DNA from: TMED23 sp964566055
GTDB taxonomy: Bacteria; Pseudomonadota; Alphaproteobacteria; Rhodospirillales; UBA2165
Length of the DNA: 64,000 bases
Direction of reading: 5' to 3'
Assembly (NCBI GenBank): GCA_964566055.1
Contig: CAZMHI010000007.1
Coordinates: 1-64,000 of the forward strand
Below the pieces are notes generated by a model. It searched no databases and had not been told where the DNA came from. It saw only the letters and a list, made by a program, of their open reading frames with translations. Of this stretch, positions 52,096 to 60,641 are shown piece after piece. Position 1 is the first letter of the stretch, and every line of letters starts with the position of its first letter. A program made the position numbers and the translations under genes.

Positions 52096-54045
52096 ATGCT
52101 TTCGATATTATTGATTCTAGTCTTGGTGCCGGTTTTATGCGGGATTGGCTGGTCCATAGTCTCTCGGCTGGATTCTTCTAATCAGTTAGATGACGGAGAG
52201 AGGTTATTTTTTTCCTTTCTCGTCGGCAGCTATGCGATTTATTTCGGCGTATTTAGTATTGGACTTATCCGACTTGATGTCACCACGATGTCGGGGCTCG
52301 CTGGAATATGTATTTTGGCGGCCGTGCCGGGCTTAAGAAACATACCGTGGCGGAATATAGTTGGTTTTTACGTAAATTTGCGAAGCGAAAGCGGGTTTAC
52401 CAAGTTTATTGCTTTCATCATTTTCATCGTCGCACTTAGCTCTTTGCTTCAAGGTTTTGCGCCGCCAAATGACTATGACAGTTTGCTTTATCATCTGGCA
52501 GTACCGTTACATGACGTCGAAGTGGGCCAAATAAAATTGCCGCTGGATTCTCGAGGATTTCAAGCGCTGTTTCCTGCGATGATGAGCAATTTTACTCGTT
52601 TTCTATTGGTTTTTGCGGATGGTGAAGCTGCTCAGTTGTTTCATGGGCTATTTGGAATTGTTGCCGCTACGGGCAGCGCACTGTTATTACGGCGGTTCGG
52701 ATATACTTTGCAAATAGCCTTAATCGGGGCGCTTTTTTTTCTGGTGATACGCGCGGTTGTTTGGCAAATGGGTACGGCTGAAACGGATTTGCCATTAGCA
52801 GGGTTTTTCATTGCCGTAATTATTCTTTACGTCGTCTGGCGAGAAAAGCCATCTATGGGTTTGAGTGTTCTATTCGGCCTTATGATTGGCGGCACAATTC
52901 TTACAAAATATACCGGGTTTGCCCTGGCGCTCGCAGTTGGCCCCTTGCTTTTCTTTGATCTGCTGAGCAATAAAAAAGCTAGAGTTTCTGGATTTATTGG
53001 TCCGATTGTATCTTTTGCCGTAATTCTTCCCCATCTGCTTCGGAACTATAATTTAACGGGTAATCCTATTTACCCGCTATTCAACGCTGTATTTAATCCC
53101 GAGGCGATTAATCCCTATGATTCTGTGTCCGAATTTTTTGGCACCGGGCGAGGCTTAGTGGATCTAATTACTGCTCCCTGGAACATCTTTGTTGTGCCAA
53201 TGCAATATTATGACGGTATGATGATGGGGGCGCCCTATTTGCTCGTTTTTTTCCCTCTGATTGTTTTTGACAAAAAAATTCTACGCTGGATGCCAGTACT
53301 TTTGGTGGTGGCTACTTTTTTCTTGATGTGGTTTTTCATATTAACCCAGCAGGTTAGATTTTTGCTGCCAATAATGCCGCTAATTTCAGCGATGGCTGCT
53401 GTGGGTTTTGCAGTTATGCGGTCCTGGGCACAACCTTTTAAGATGTTGAAGGTTTGCTTTGTTGTTGTTGTCGCCGTGTTGGTTTTAAATCAATCGATGT
53501 TTGTTGGGATTTATGCCGCCTTACGCTTGCCGGTTGGTATGGGACTATCGAGTGCCGCAGCCTATCACTCAAACACGCCGACTATGAAAGGCGCCTATTA
53601 TAAAACCTGTTCCTATGTTCGCGAAAATCTGCGGTCAGGCGAAACTTATTATTCCGGACTTATTTTTCCCTCGTATTACTGCCCACAAGCAAATGTGGCT
53701 TTCAACAGATTTCCGGATGAAGAGCCGCTGATATTAAAACTCGGCAAACTTAAGCAGTATTCAAAAGAGGAGTTTCTGGCAGAATCCGAACGATTCAATT
53801 TTCGCTATTATATGGTTCTATTGGCCCATCAAAACAGATTAGATGTTTCAAAAAACTATAAAAGCAGGAAGAATATTGTGGCGAGGTCTACCGCTATTTC
53901 AGCTGATAAAATTGACTACCGCTTTAAGCGGTTTCTTGCGCCAGCGGTTAAAAGCTTAAAACCACTAATTCAGGGCCCAAACTCAGCGGTGTATGATGGA
54001 GCAGAGGTTCGCGCAGAACTTAGAAAACTGGCATCCGACCGTTGA
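52096..54045 (+). CDS. GT-C-type membrane glycosyltransferase (paralogue B)
   Basis: 649-residue membrane protein with about 11-13 TM helices and a C-terminal soluble domain of about 150 residues. PPNDYDSLLYHLAVP (123-137) corresponds to PPGDGDTLAYHFVIP of paralogue A, defining a shared PPxDxDxLxYHxxxP loop motif with two acidic residues. KYTGF and NLTGNPIYPLF are also shared. Predicted lipid-linked-sugar-dependent glycosyltransferase acting in the periplasm (inference). It converges on the Gfo/Idh gene with a one-base gap. Confidence 0.83.
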   Translation: MLSILLILVLVPVLCGIGWSIVSRLDSSNQLDDGERLFFSFLVGSYAIYFGVFSIGLIRLDVTTMSGLAGICILAAVPGLRNIPWRNIVGFYVNLRSESGFTKFIAFIIFIVALSSLLQGFAPPNDYDSLLYHLAVPLHDVEVGQIKLPLDSRGFQALFPAMMSNFTRFLLVFADGEAAQLFHGLFGIVAATGSALLLRRFGYTLQIALIGALFFLVIRAVVWQMGTAETDLPLAGFFIAVIILYVVWREKPSMGLSVLFGLMIGGTILTKYTGFALALAVGPLLFFDLLSNKKARVSGFIGPIVSFAVILPHLLRNYNLTGNPIYPLFNAVFNPEAINPYDSVSEFFGTGRGLVDLITAPWNIFVVPMQYYDGMMMGAPYLLVFFPLIVFDKKILRWMPVLLVVATFFLMWFFILTQQVRFLLPIMPLISAMAAVGFAVMRSWAQPFKMLKVCFVVVVAVLVLNQSMFVGIYAALRLPVGMGLSSAAAYHSNTPTMKGAYYKTCSYVRENLRSGETYYSGLIFPSYYCPQANVAFNRFPDEEPLILKLGKLKQYSKEEFLAESERFNFRYYMVLLAHQNRLDVSKNYKSRKNIVARSTAISADKIDYRFKRFLAPAVKSLKPLIQGPNSAVYDGAEVRAELRKLASDR

Positions 54046-54046
54046 T

Positions 54047-55096
54047 TTATCTCTTTTGGGCAGTAGCTTCGTCGCTGAGATTCCATTTATTCTTCCAGGC
54101 GAGATCAGCGCAATAAATTTTGTACACGAGTTGCATGGTTTTAAAGGCTTCCAAGGAAGAACCTGCGATAATATCTTCGTTTTTCAAAATTGCGGTTGAA
54201 AACTCTTCGATCTCATCTGCCCAAGAAGGGTCAAGCGGGTAATTTTTAGTTTCTTCTTCCGGGTCGCCCCGATCATCACCGGTTCGACGAGCAATTGTCA
54301 GGGTTTCTTTTCCATAACTTTTAGAGCCGGAAAGAATACCACTGAGGATCAGCATACCTTTCTCCAGTGTAATCTCGAGAGTAAATCGATGCCGCCATTG
54401 AGTAGCGGAGGAATGAATCATTGCTACAACGCCGTCAACAGTTCGCATTAGGGCGTAAGCGTTGTCCTCAACGTCATGATTCCAATAGGAATTGGAAATG
54501 AAACTGTGAACCTCTCCAAATTCTCCGCCGAACAATCTAACGAGATCCACCATATGGATACCTTGATCCAGCAAAATGCCACCACCGGAAATATTCCGGT
54601 TTGTACGCCAATCATGATCCTTGCCGAAGGTTACGAGTTGGGATTTTCCGTATACGGCTCTTAGGTTAATTACCTTTCCCAACTCGCCAGATTTAACAAT
54701 GCCCAAGGCATCTCTGACAGAGTTGTGGTAGCGGTGATTAAAGCCATATTTGAGTTTTAACTTAGGGTATTTACTTTCGCAGGCTCTAACGTTGTAAATG
54801 TCGTTCAGATCACGGCCGGGAGGTTTTTCACAAAAGACATGTAATCCCAATTCTAAACCGGCAATGGTTATCTCCGATGCCATGTCATTGCTGATACAAA
54901 CGAACAGAGCGTCGAGATCTTCACCGAGCAACTCTTTATATCCGGTAAAAAATTTTATGCCGTTATCCAGGACGCCATTGGATTCAAACACGCGATCACA
55001 TACGGCGACAACTTTCATATCTTCACGTAATTGAATAAATTCGCACCGCCGTTTTCCGACGACGCCAAAGCCGGCGATACCTACACGTATGGTCAT
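54047..55096 (-). CDS. Gfo/Idh/MocA family oxidoreductase (first copy)
   Basis: 349-residue NAD(P)-dependent sugar or cyclitol dehydrogenase. N-terminal Rossmann GIAGFGVVGKRR (5-16), the EKPPGRD motif with the conserved E-K-P lysine, and a C-terminal alpha/beta domain with GGGILLDQGIHMVDL including the family His. It begins two bases after the second Gfo/Idh gene ends, so both are in one operon. A pair of such enzymes plus an SDR suggests successive oxidation-reduction of a sugar nucleotide or sugar acid. Confidence 0.87.
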   Translation of the reverse strand: MTIRVGIAGFGVVGKRRCEFIQLREDMKVVAVCDRVFESNGVLDNGIKFFTGYKELLGEDLDALFVCISNDMASEITIAGLELGLHVFCEKPPGRDLNDIYNVRACESKYPKLKLKYGFNHRYHNSVRDALGIVKSGELGKVINLRAVYGKSQLVTFGKDHDWRTNRNISGGGILLDQGIHMVDLVRLFGGEFGEVHSFISNSYWNHDVEDNAYALMRTVDGVVAMIHSSATQWRHRFTLEITLEKGMLILSGILSGSKSYGKETLTIARRTGDDRGDPEEETKNYPLDPSWADEIEEFSTAILKNEDIIAGSSLEAFKTMQLVYKIYCADLAWKNKWNLSDEATAQKR

Positions 55097-55098
55097 AA

Positions 55099-56223
55099 TC
55101 AGATTTTTTCGCTGGTTTGCTGGCTTGTTCTATAAATATCGGACAATTTGTCATCCGAGCGACCGAGACGGGTTGACTGGTTAGTTTCCTCTACATCAAT
55201 CCAATCACCAGCTTCATCGGAACAATAAAACGCATGTAATAGACTTAGCGTGCCAATACAGTCTTCGCGGTTTACTGGGTAAGGCGCCTCCCCTGAGAAG
55301 TGTTTTACTATATCGCGATACATTTCAGAATGACCAAATCCATAAACCGCACCATGCCCTTTGATACCGATAAAATCTTCGCTATTTTTGGCGCATTCAT
55401 CAGGCGCCGGGGTAAAAATCTGTAGCTCGTTAACTGCAACACCACCGATCTGAGCCAAGCCTTTGGAACCAACGATAGAAAGCGATGCTTCAAAATCATC
55501 TGGCCTGGCTGCAGTGGTCCCCTCTAATACGCCGACAGCGCCGCTATCGTAAGCTAAAGTGGCGACCACAGTATCCTCAACTTCTATTTCTGCACCATAG
55601 GTGTCCATGATTGCATTGACTCTTGTGACATCACCGCCGAAATATTTGAGTAAATCGACGTGGTGTATACATTGATTGGTTAACGCACCGCCATCATGGG
55701 AAAAGGTTCCTCGCCACGGCGCCAAATTATAATATCTCTGTGGCCGGCACCACCGAACTCGGACAGATACAATCCGTATATCTCCAAGTTCATTTTCGTC
55801 AAGGGCGCGGCGGACTCGTTGTACAGCCTTATTGTAGCGGTTTTGAAAAACCGGAAAAATCTCAACGCCATTCGCATCGCCAAGATCAAAAATGCTGTTG
55901 GCCTGATCCGGGCGCATAAAAGTTGGTTTCTCGACGACAATATGCTTGCCGAAGCCTTCGATAACTTCCTTCGAATGCTCTGCGTGCATTCCGGAGGGCG
56001 TGATTATCGAGACAACATCGATTTCCGGATGTTCATTTAGCATTCGATGAAAGTTGCTAAAATAAGATACGTTGTATTCTTCGCCGTACTTCCGGGCTCG
56101 ATCTTCAACGAGATCGCAAACGGCTACGAGGTCAACGCCTGCGGTATTATTTATTGATAGACAATGATGACCAGCGACTCGTCCGCAACCGATCAAAGCG
56201 ATCTTGAGATTTGTTGGGTTCAT
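55099..56223 (-). CDS. Gfo/Idh/MocA family oxidoreductase (second copy)
   Basis: 374 residues: Rossmann ALIGCGRVAGHHC (9-21), VVEKPTFMRPDQA (E-K-P), and GGALTNQCIHHVDLLKYFGG with the catalytic-region His. Similar to WlbA/UDP-GlcNAcA 3-dehydrogenase-like and inositol-dehydrogenase-like proteins of glycan loci, but substrate is not determinable. It is clearly diverged from the first copy, so the two likely act on different substrates or in opposite directions. It follows the radical SAM gene by 28 bases. Confidence 0.87.
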   Translation of the reverse strand: MNPTNLKIALIGCGRVAGHHCLSINNTAGVDLVAVCDLVEDRARKYGEEYNVSYFSNFHRMLNEHPEIDVVSIITPSGMHAEHSKEVIEGFGKHIVVEKPTFMRPDQANSIFDLGDANGVEIFPVFQNRYNKAVQRVRRALDENELGDIRIVSVRVRWCRPQRYYNLAPWRGTFSHDGGALTNQCIHHVDLLKYFGGDVTRVNAIMDTYGAEIEVEDTVVATLAYDSGAVGVLEGTTAARPDDFEASLSIVGSKGLAQIGGVAVNELQIFTPAPDECAKNSEDFIGIKGHGAVYGFGHSEMYRDIVKHFSGEAPYPVNREDCIGTLSLLHAFYCSDEAGDWIDVEETNQSTRLGRSDDKLSDIYRTSQQTSEKI

Positions 56224-56251
56224 TAAATTTCAGTTCCGATAGTTAAATTAA

Positions 56252-57460
56252 CTAAGGTGTTTTTGATTTATAGCTTTCGAAGCGCTTGGAACGAGCCTTT
56301 TGAACTACTCTGCGAATAGGCAGTTGAAGCTGTTCCGGTAATGCATGAAAAGCTTTACGGGCAACTTTCTTAGCTCGAAAATGCCCGGCTTTATTGTCGG
56401 TGTCCCGATGAAGCGCCAAAACCTGTCGCAGTTGGGTTAGATAAATTTCCGCATCTTCAAATCCAAATTTTTTGACTTTTGGCAGTGATTTATCAATCGC
56501 CGTGTACATGTCATCAAAATCTGCTTCAGTAAAATTGAGATAGGTGCTTTGAAATTCTTCAGTTTGATAGGGATTTGCTACCAATAAGATGAGCGGCTCG
56601 GCATCGTATGACAGCGCCAGATCGACAAAGGATCCGATCTCGTGGCAATTTAATTTATTTAGTGTCATGCTAAGCGTATAGCTAAATTTTTTGCGGGATT
56701 TAAGTTCTTTTAGACGTTCCAGGTTCTGAAGCACCGTTTCCCAACTGGCATTTTTGCCACGGACACGGAGTTCATTAAAACTTTTCTCGCTCGCCGCATC
56801 TAAGGACGCGGCCATACAAGTAATTGGCAATCGTTCCAGCGTTTCATAAATGCGATCCGTTAATAACGTCGCATTGGTTATAAAATAGAATCTGGTTTCC
56901 AGATTTGTATTATGAGCCTCAAGAAAACTGACGACAGGTTTAAAATAAAAGGGTTCGCCTCCAAACGGAAATACGACCTGAGCTTTTTTTGCATATTCAG
57001 ATGCTTCTGCCATAAATTCGTCAGGAAGCTTAATTCGCATTTTTGCATCTTCGCGCTGATAGCAGTGGTAGCAATCTAAATTACAGGCGTAGCTGTAGGT
57101 AAATCTGAACCACCGGGGATTAGAGGCAAGAATTAGCTGACCAGATGCAAATTCTTCCTCATTTAGAATAGCGTTTTGCCGCTGCTCACCATCTTCACTT
57201 AATTCCGTGTACCAGTCCAAATTCTCATACTTTTTGCCCCCTTGTAAAACAGGGCAGGTATGAGGACACATAGCATGGGCGCCTTCGTCACGCATGCGTT
57301 GACGATTTTTTTTGAACGCAGTGCCATTCCAAATTTCTTCGACCGTACCTTCATTCACATTTCCAAGCACGGTATCGTTATTACAGCACATGGTAACGTC
57401 ACCATTAGGGTTGTTAACCTCAAAATGCGACCAAGGATGTTTACAGACAAACTTTTCCAT
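56252..57460 (-). CDS. Radical SAM enzyme with N-terminal SPASM-like module
   Basis: 402 residues. The first 75 residues look like a SPASM/auxiliary-cluster module (C6, C25, C26, C65, C69; GDVTMCCN, GNVNEGTVEEIWNG), which normally follows the catalytic domain. The radical SAM motif comes afterwards: C126-x3-C130-x2-C133 (CNLDCYHC), then FPFGGEPFYF. The final 60 residues are basic, without a second cluster. Order is therefore reversed relative to classic SPASM enzymes. It is tightly placed between the 537-residue transferase-like gene (6-base gap) and the Gfo/Idh pair. Confidence 0.85.
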   Translation of the reverse strand: MEKFVCKHPWSHFEVNNPNGDVTMCCNNDTVLGNVNEGTVEEIWNGTAFKKNRQRMRDEGAHAMCPHTCPVLQGGKKYENLDWYTELSEDGEQRQNAILNEEEFASGQLILASNPRWFRFTYSYACNLDCYHCYQREDAKMRIKLPDEFMAEASEYAKKAQVVFPFGGEPFYFKPVVSFLEAHNTNLETRFYFITNATLLTDRIYETLERLPITCMAASLDAASEKSFNELRVRGKNASWETVLQNLERLKELKSRKKFSYTLSMTLNKLNCHEIGSFVDLALSYDAEPLILLVANPYQTEEFQSTYLNFTEADFDDMYTAIDKSLPKVKKFGFEDAEIYLTQLRQVLALHRDTDNKAGHFRAKKVARKAFHALPEQLQLPIRRVVQKARSKRFESYKSKTP

Positions 57461-57466
57461 ATCGGA

Positions 57467-59059
57467 TTAACTCACTTCTAATTCCCGAGCCCACACTTCG
57501 GGAATCACTTTGGCATAAATGCTGTCCCACTTTAATGGTGGAGGTTGAACAGCATTGTTGAGAGCATCATCGAGACTGGCGATTGATACTGCAACCGGAT
57601 TGACACCTTCGGGCAGGACATTGATGGCAACCTGATCATCCGGACGCAGCCGGAAGGTCGGTATTTGAGCCAGCATTCCTTCAAGTCCCGATGTTCCAGT
57701 GCCGTATAATACGGCACTGATACCGCTTTGTTCCGGAATGGTGTGAGAAGTGATCTGAACGCTTTCACTTTCCTCTATTTCCTTTGGATATAGCGGGTGA
57801 ATCTTGATTAAGAACTTCCGCCCATTTTTTTGAGCACCTTTGACGGCCAGCATCAATTTCCGGGTAATATTAGAATCGCTTGATGTGGCGACAAAAATTG
57901 GTCCGTCAGGATCAAAAAGATTGTCTTCAAAACTTGAAATCCGGAAGGCGCCGCCAATTATTAGGCGATCCTCAGGTATTCCCCATTGAATGAGTTGATC
58001 ATGGTAAGCAGGGCCGGAACAAATTATTCTGTCCGGTATGCTGTCGAAACCATCGGGATTTGACGCCGGCCCAGGATTAAATTGCTGAGGTCCAATAACG
58101 GCATGTTGATAGCCAATTGTTTTGATGCCGAATTTTTTTGCTCTTCTGCACAATTCCCTTTCCCACGGATGGTTTTCCCACGGCCATAAAATTACGCTAG
58201 GTTTATTTTGCGAAAGCCAGCGATTCTGACAATGAAATTGCCAAGCATTTGTCGCCACTGCTGCGGTTGAATTTTCGATGATGATGGCGCGTCGAATTAG
58301 CCAAGAAAAATCCCCACTTAAGTCAGATTGGCTCGGTCGCCATCGTTTAAAGATGAGAAAAGGCACATATAAAACGTGACCCCAAGCATGAAAGCCAGCC
58401 GTGCGTTTGCCGGCGAGACGATTTACCGCAGCGGGCCCCGCATCGGTGTGGATTATACGTTTAAGAGCCGGCATATCCTTCATCAAAGATCCAAAATAAA
58501 TATCCTGACCATCAGCTGAGCTACCTGGGTGCCCATAGGCCAGAATTGTTTTGTCTCCAACGTTAATATTATTGCGGGTGTGCTTAAGCCGAAAGGATGC
58601 GGCTGAAACTTTGACCGCAAGCCATGCGCGGGATAAATACCCCCTTACCGATAATCGAATAATATGTCGCCACAAGGATGGTGGACGGCCTGCGGATACG
58701 CCATTAATTGCGGCCAGTTCCCGATATAGCCAGGGGTCGTCGCAAACCGCCAGGCAGGACGCAGATTCCGCACAAACTCTTTCGGTCAATCGAACCCAGG
58801 CCATCATCAGACCAAAATCACAATTATAGGAAGCTGCTGTCGGCGTGTGAGCAAGTCTGGCTGACGGTGTTTGACCAAGTTGTTTTCCAATCCGCCACCA
58901 TTCATCGCGAATACCATCAAATTCCTTTTCTAAGCGAGCTCCCAAACCGGCAAGTTTACAGTCTGGATTTAACCCCGCTGAAGTTCCGGTAACGGCGTAC
59001 CAAGATAGCGATGTGTCAATATCTGATAAGTCGTTCGAATGTCTTAATATAACTGTCAT
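57467..59059 (-). CDS. GT-B-like surface carbohydrate biosynthesis protein
   Basis: About 530 residues; an in-frame TTG at 59080 overlaps the SDR gene, but I prefer the ATG at 59059. The second half resembles GT-B or CDP-glycerol-transferase-like proteins of surface-carbohydrate loci: ILWPWENHPWERELCRRAKK, GYQHAVIGP, FVATSSDSNITRKLML, KIHPLYP, and YGTGTSGLEGMLAQIP as the nucleotide-sugar-binding end. The first half matches nothing I recognise. Probably a cytoplasmic transferase; family assignment is tentative. Co-transcribed with the SDR upstream and radical SAM downstream. Confidence 0.68.
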   Translation of the reverse strand: MTVILRHSNDLSDIDTSLSWYAVTGTSAGLNPDCKLAGLGARLEKEFDGIRDEWWRIGKQLGQTPSARLAHTPTAASYNCDFGLMMAWVRLTERVCAESASCLAVCDDPWLYRELAAINGVSAGRPPSLWRHIIRLSVRGYLSRAWLAVKVSAASFRLKHTRNNINVGDKTILAYGHPGSSADGQDIYFGSLMKDMPALKRIIHTDAGPAAVNRLAGKRTAGFHAWGHVLYVPFLIFKRWRPSQSDLSGDFSWLIRRAIIIENSTAAVATNAWQFHCQNRWLSQNKPSVILWPWENHPWERELCRRAKKFGIKTIGYQHAVIGPQQFNPGPASNPDGFDSIPDRIICSGPAYHDQLIQWGIPEDRLIIGGAFRISSFEDNLFDPDGPIFVATSSDSNITRKLMLAVKGAQKNGRKFLIKIHPLYPKEIEESESVQITSHTIPEQSGISAVLYGTGTSGLEGMLAQIPTFRLRPDDQVAINVLPEGVNPVAVSIASLDDALNNAVQPPPLKWDSIYAKVIPEVWARELEVS

Positions 59060-59070
59060 TTTGTCGGTTC

Positions 59071-59844
59071 TTACAACCAATCGCCACCAGTTAAAGGTAT
59101 CATTTGTCCAGTGATGAAGCTTCCATATGGCGACAACAAATAGGTTATCAGCGATGCTGCTTCGTCTGGATCACCAGCCCGCTTCAAAGGGACCAGATCA
59201 GCGCGTTCGTGCATTTCCTGTTCTGTCTTATTGTGCCAGCGCTCGTGAAAACCGCTTGCAATGTAGCCGAGACGAACTCCATTGACTAAAATATCATTTG
59301 GCGCACCTTCACGGGCCAACCCCTGGACCAGGCATTCCGTGCCTCGTTTGGCGATTGCGTATGGGAAGGAAACAGCGCTACCGCCATGAAGTGCAGATTC
59401 CGTGCCCGTCAAAACAATACGCCCGCTCTTTTTTATATGTTTCATTGCTGCACGGGCAAGGTAAAAGGGCTGATTTAGATTGACACCAATTTCTTTCTCC
59501 CAATCTTCACCACTCATATCCATCCAATGGCCGCTAAATTGAATTGAACCAGACAGGACAACAAGCGCGTCTATACCCCCAGCCTTGCTAACAAAGTCAT
59601 CGACTAATATGCGGCATGAACTTTCATCATCGAAGGTCTGGCTTAGAGGAATGATCCGCTCATCCCGGCTTTCAAATGTCTGGCTCGAACCGTGGGCGCC
59701 AACAATACAGTCGGAACCTTTAAGTAGCATGGTGACCAAGTGTTGACCCAATCCACCTGTCGCACCAGTAACTAGAATTCGCATACCGGTTGGAACGCTG
59801 GGCACCCAATCCGGTCGGTTGAAGGCATTCTTCATCCGAAACAC
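59071..59844 (-). CDS. Short-chain dehydrogenase/reductase
   Basis: 257-residue classical SDR: LVTGATGGLGQHL (29-41 region), VVLSGSIQFSG, LTGTES with catalytic Ser, and YAIAKRG (Y-x-x-x-K), ending PLTGGDWL. NAD(P)H-dependent ketone/alcohol conversion of a sugar-like substrate. Its 5-prime end overlaps the TIM-barrel isomerase gene by 13 bases, pointing to joint translation. With two Gfo/Idh proteins it would give three redox enzymes acting on one pathway (inference). Confidence 0.87.
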   Translation of the reverse strand: MFRMKNAFNRPDWVPSVPTGMRILVTGATGGLGQHLVTMLLKGSDCIVGAHGSSQTFESRDERIIPLSQTFDDESSCRILVDDFVSKAGGIDALVVLSGSIQFSGHWMDMSGEDWEKEIGVNLNQPFYLARAAMKHIKKSGRIVLTGTESALHGGSAVSFPYAIAKRGTECLVQGLAREGAPNDILVNGVRLGYIASGFHERWHNKTEQEMHERADLVPLKRAGDPDEAASLITYLLSPYGSFITGQMIPLTGGDWL

Positions 59845-60641
59845 TCCTTTAAAACACTGGCGCTTTGCCGCAAGGCGTCAAGCGGCGCTTCTTCGCCGAT
59901 CATTTTTTGTTCGATTGAGACATAACCATCATAACTAATATCTCGTAAGAGTTTCGACATCTTATGATTGTTCACTTGGCCCGATGAGCCAAGAATTCCG
60001 AGATCCGGCTCATTGGTGTGAACATGAATGAGATGAGGGGCTGCTGCCTGAAAAATTTCAGGCGTCATTTCGTTATTGGTGACAAGCGCCTTTGCATCCA
60101 ATTGGACACGCAATGAAGGATGATTAACTTGCTCGACCAAATGAATTGAATCCTGGACGGAATTAATGAAATCCGAATCTGAAGGTCCCAATGGTTCAAA
60201 ACAAAATACTGTGCCGTGATCTTTAATGCGTGGAATGAGGTCGTTGAAGAAATCGATTGTTTCAGTAAATGCGTCTTCTAGCGGTAAGTCACGCCGCCAT
60301 CGTCCACCGCCGTAAATCAGCGTCTTACCACCAAGGTCCCGGCATAATTTTGACAAATGCACCATAAAATTCAGCGTTAAACGCCGGGTCTCGGAATCGC
60401 TAAACAAACCTAATTCGGGCTGGTCGTAAAATAACGAATGTAGCCCGATAATAGAGAGGCCGGCCTGTTCGACTTCTTGGCGATAGGATTCAACTGATTT
60501 TGGTGAAAGCCCATGCCAGGTATCCTGCCATACACGGCTGGGAGCAACTTCTACACCGGCCAGCCCCATACCAGGCAAAAGTTTTAATTCTTCCCCATGG
60601 TCATAGGCTGGCAGTGCAATATTGGAAGCAGCAAGTTTCAT
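59832..60641 (-). CDS. Sugar phosphate isomerase/epimerase (xylose isomerase-like TIM barrel)
   Basis: 269-residue AP-endonuclease-2 superfamily TIM barrel. Metal-ligand candidates are spread as in the family: Glu in CFEPLG, Asp in VQLDAKAL, His in HVHTNEPD and Glu in VSIEQKM. Related enzymes are inosose dehydratases, hydroxypyruvate isomerases and ketose 3-epimerases. Four-base overlap (ATGA) with the ABC transporter gene and 13-base overlap with the SDR place it in the same translation unit. Exact reaction unknown. Confidence 0.83.
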   Translation of the reverse strand: MKLAASNIALPAYDHGEELKLLPGMGLAGVEVAPSRVWQDTWHGLSPKSVESYRQEVEQAGLSIIGLHSLFYDQPELGLFSDSETRRLTLNFMVHLSKLCRDLGGKTLIYGGGRWRRDLPLEDAFTETIDFFNDLIPRIKDHGTVFCFEPLGPSDSDFINSVQDSIHLVEQVNHPSLRVQLDAKALVTNNEMTPEIFQAAAPHLIHVHTNEPDLGILGSSGQVNNHKMSKLLRDISYDGYVSIEQKMIGEEAPLDALRQSASVLKECFG

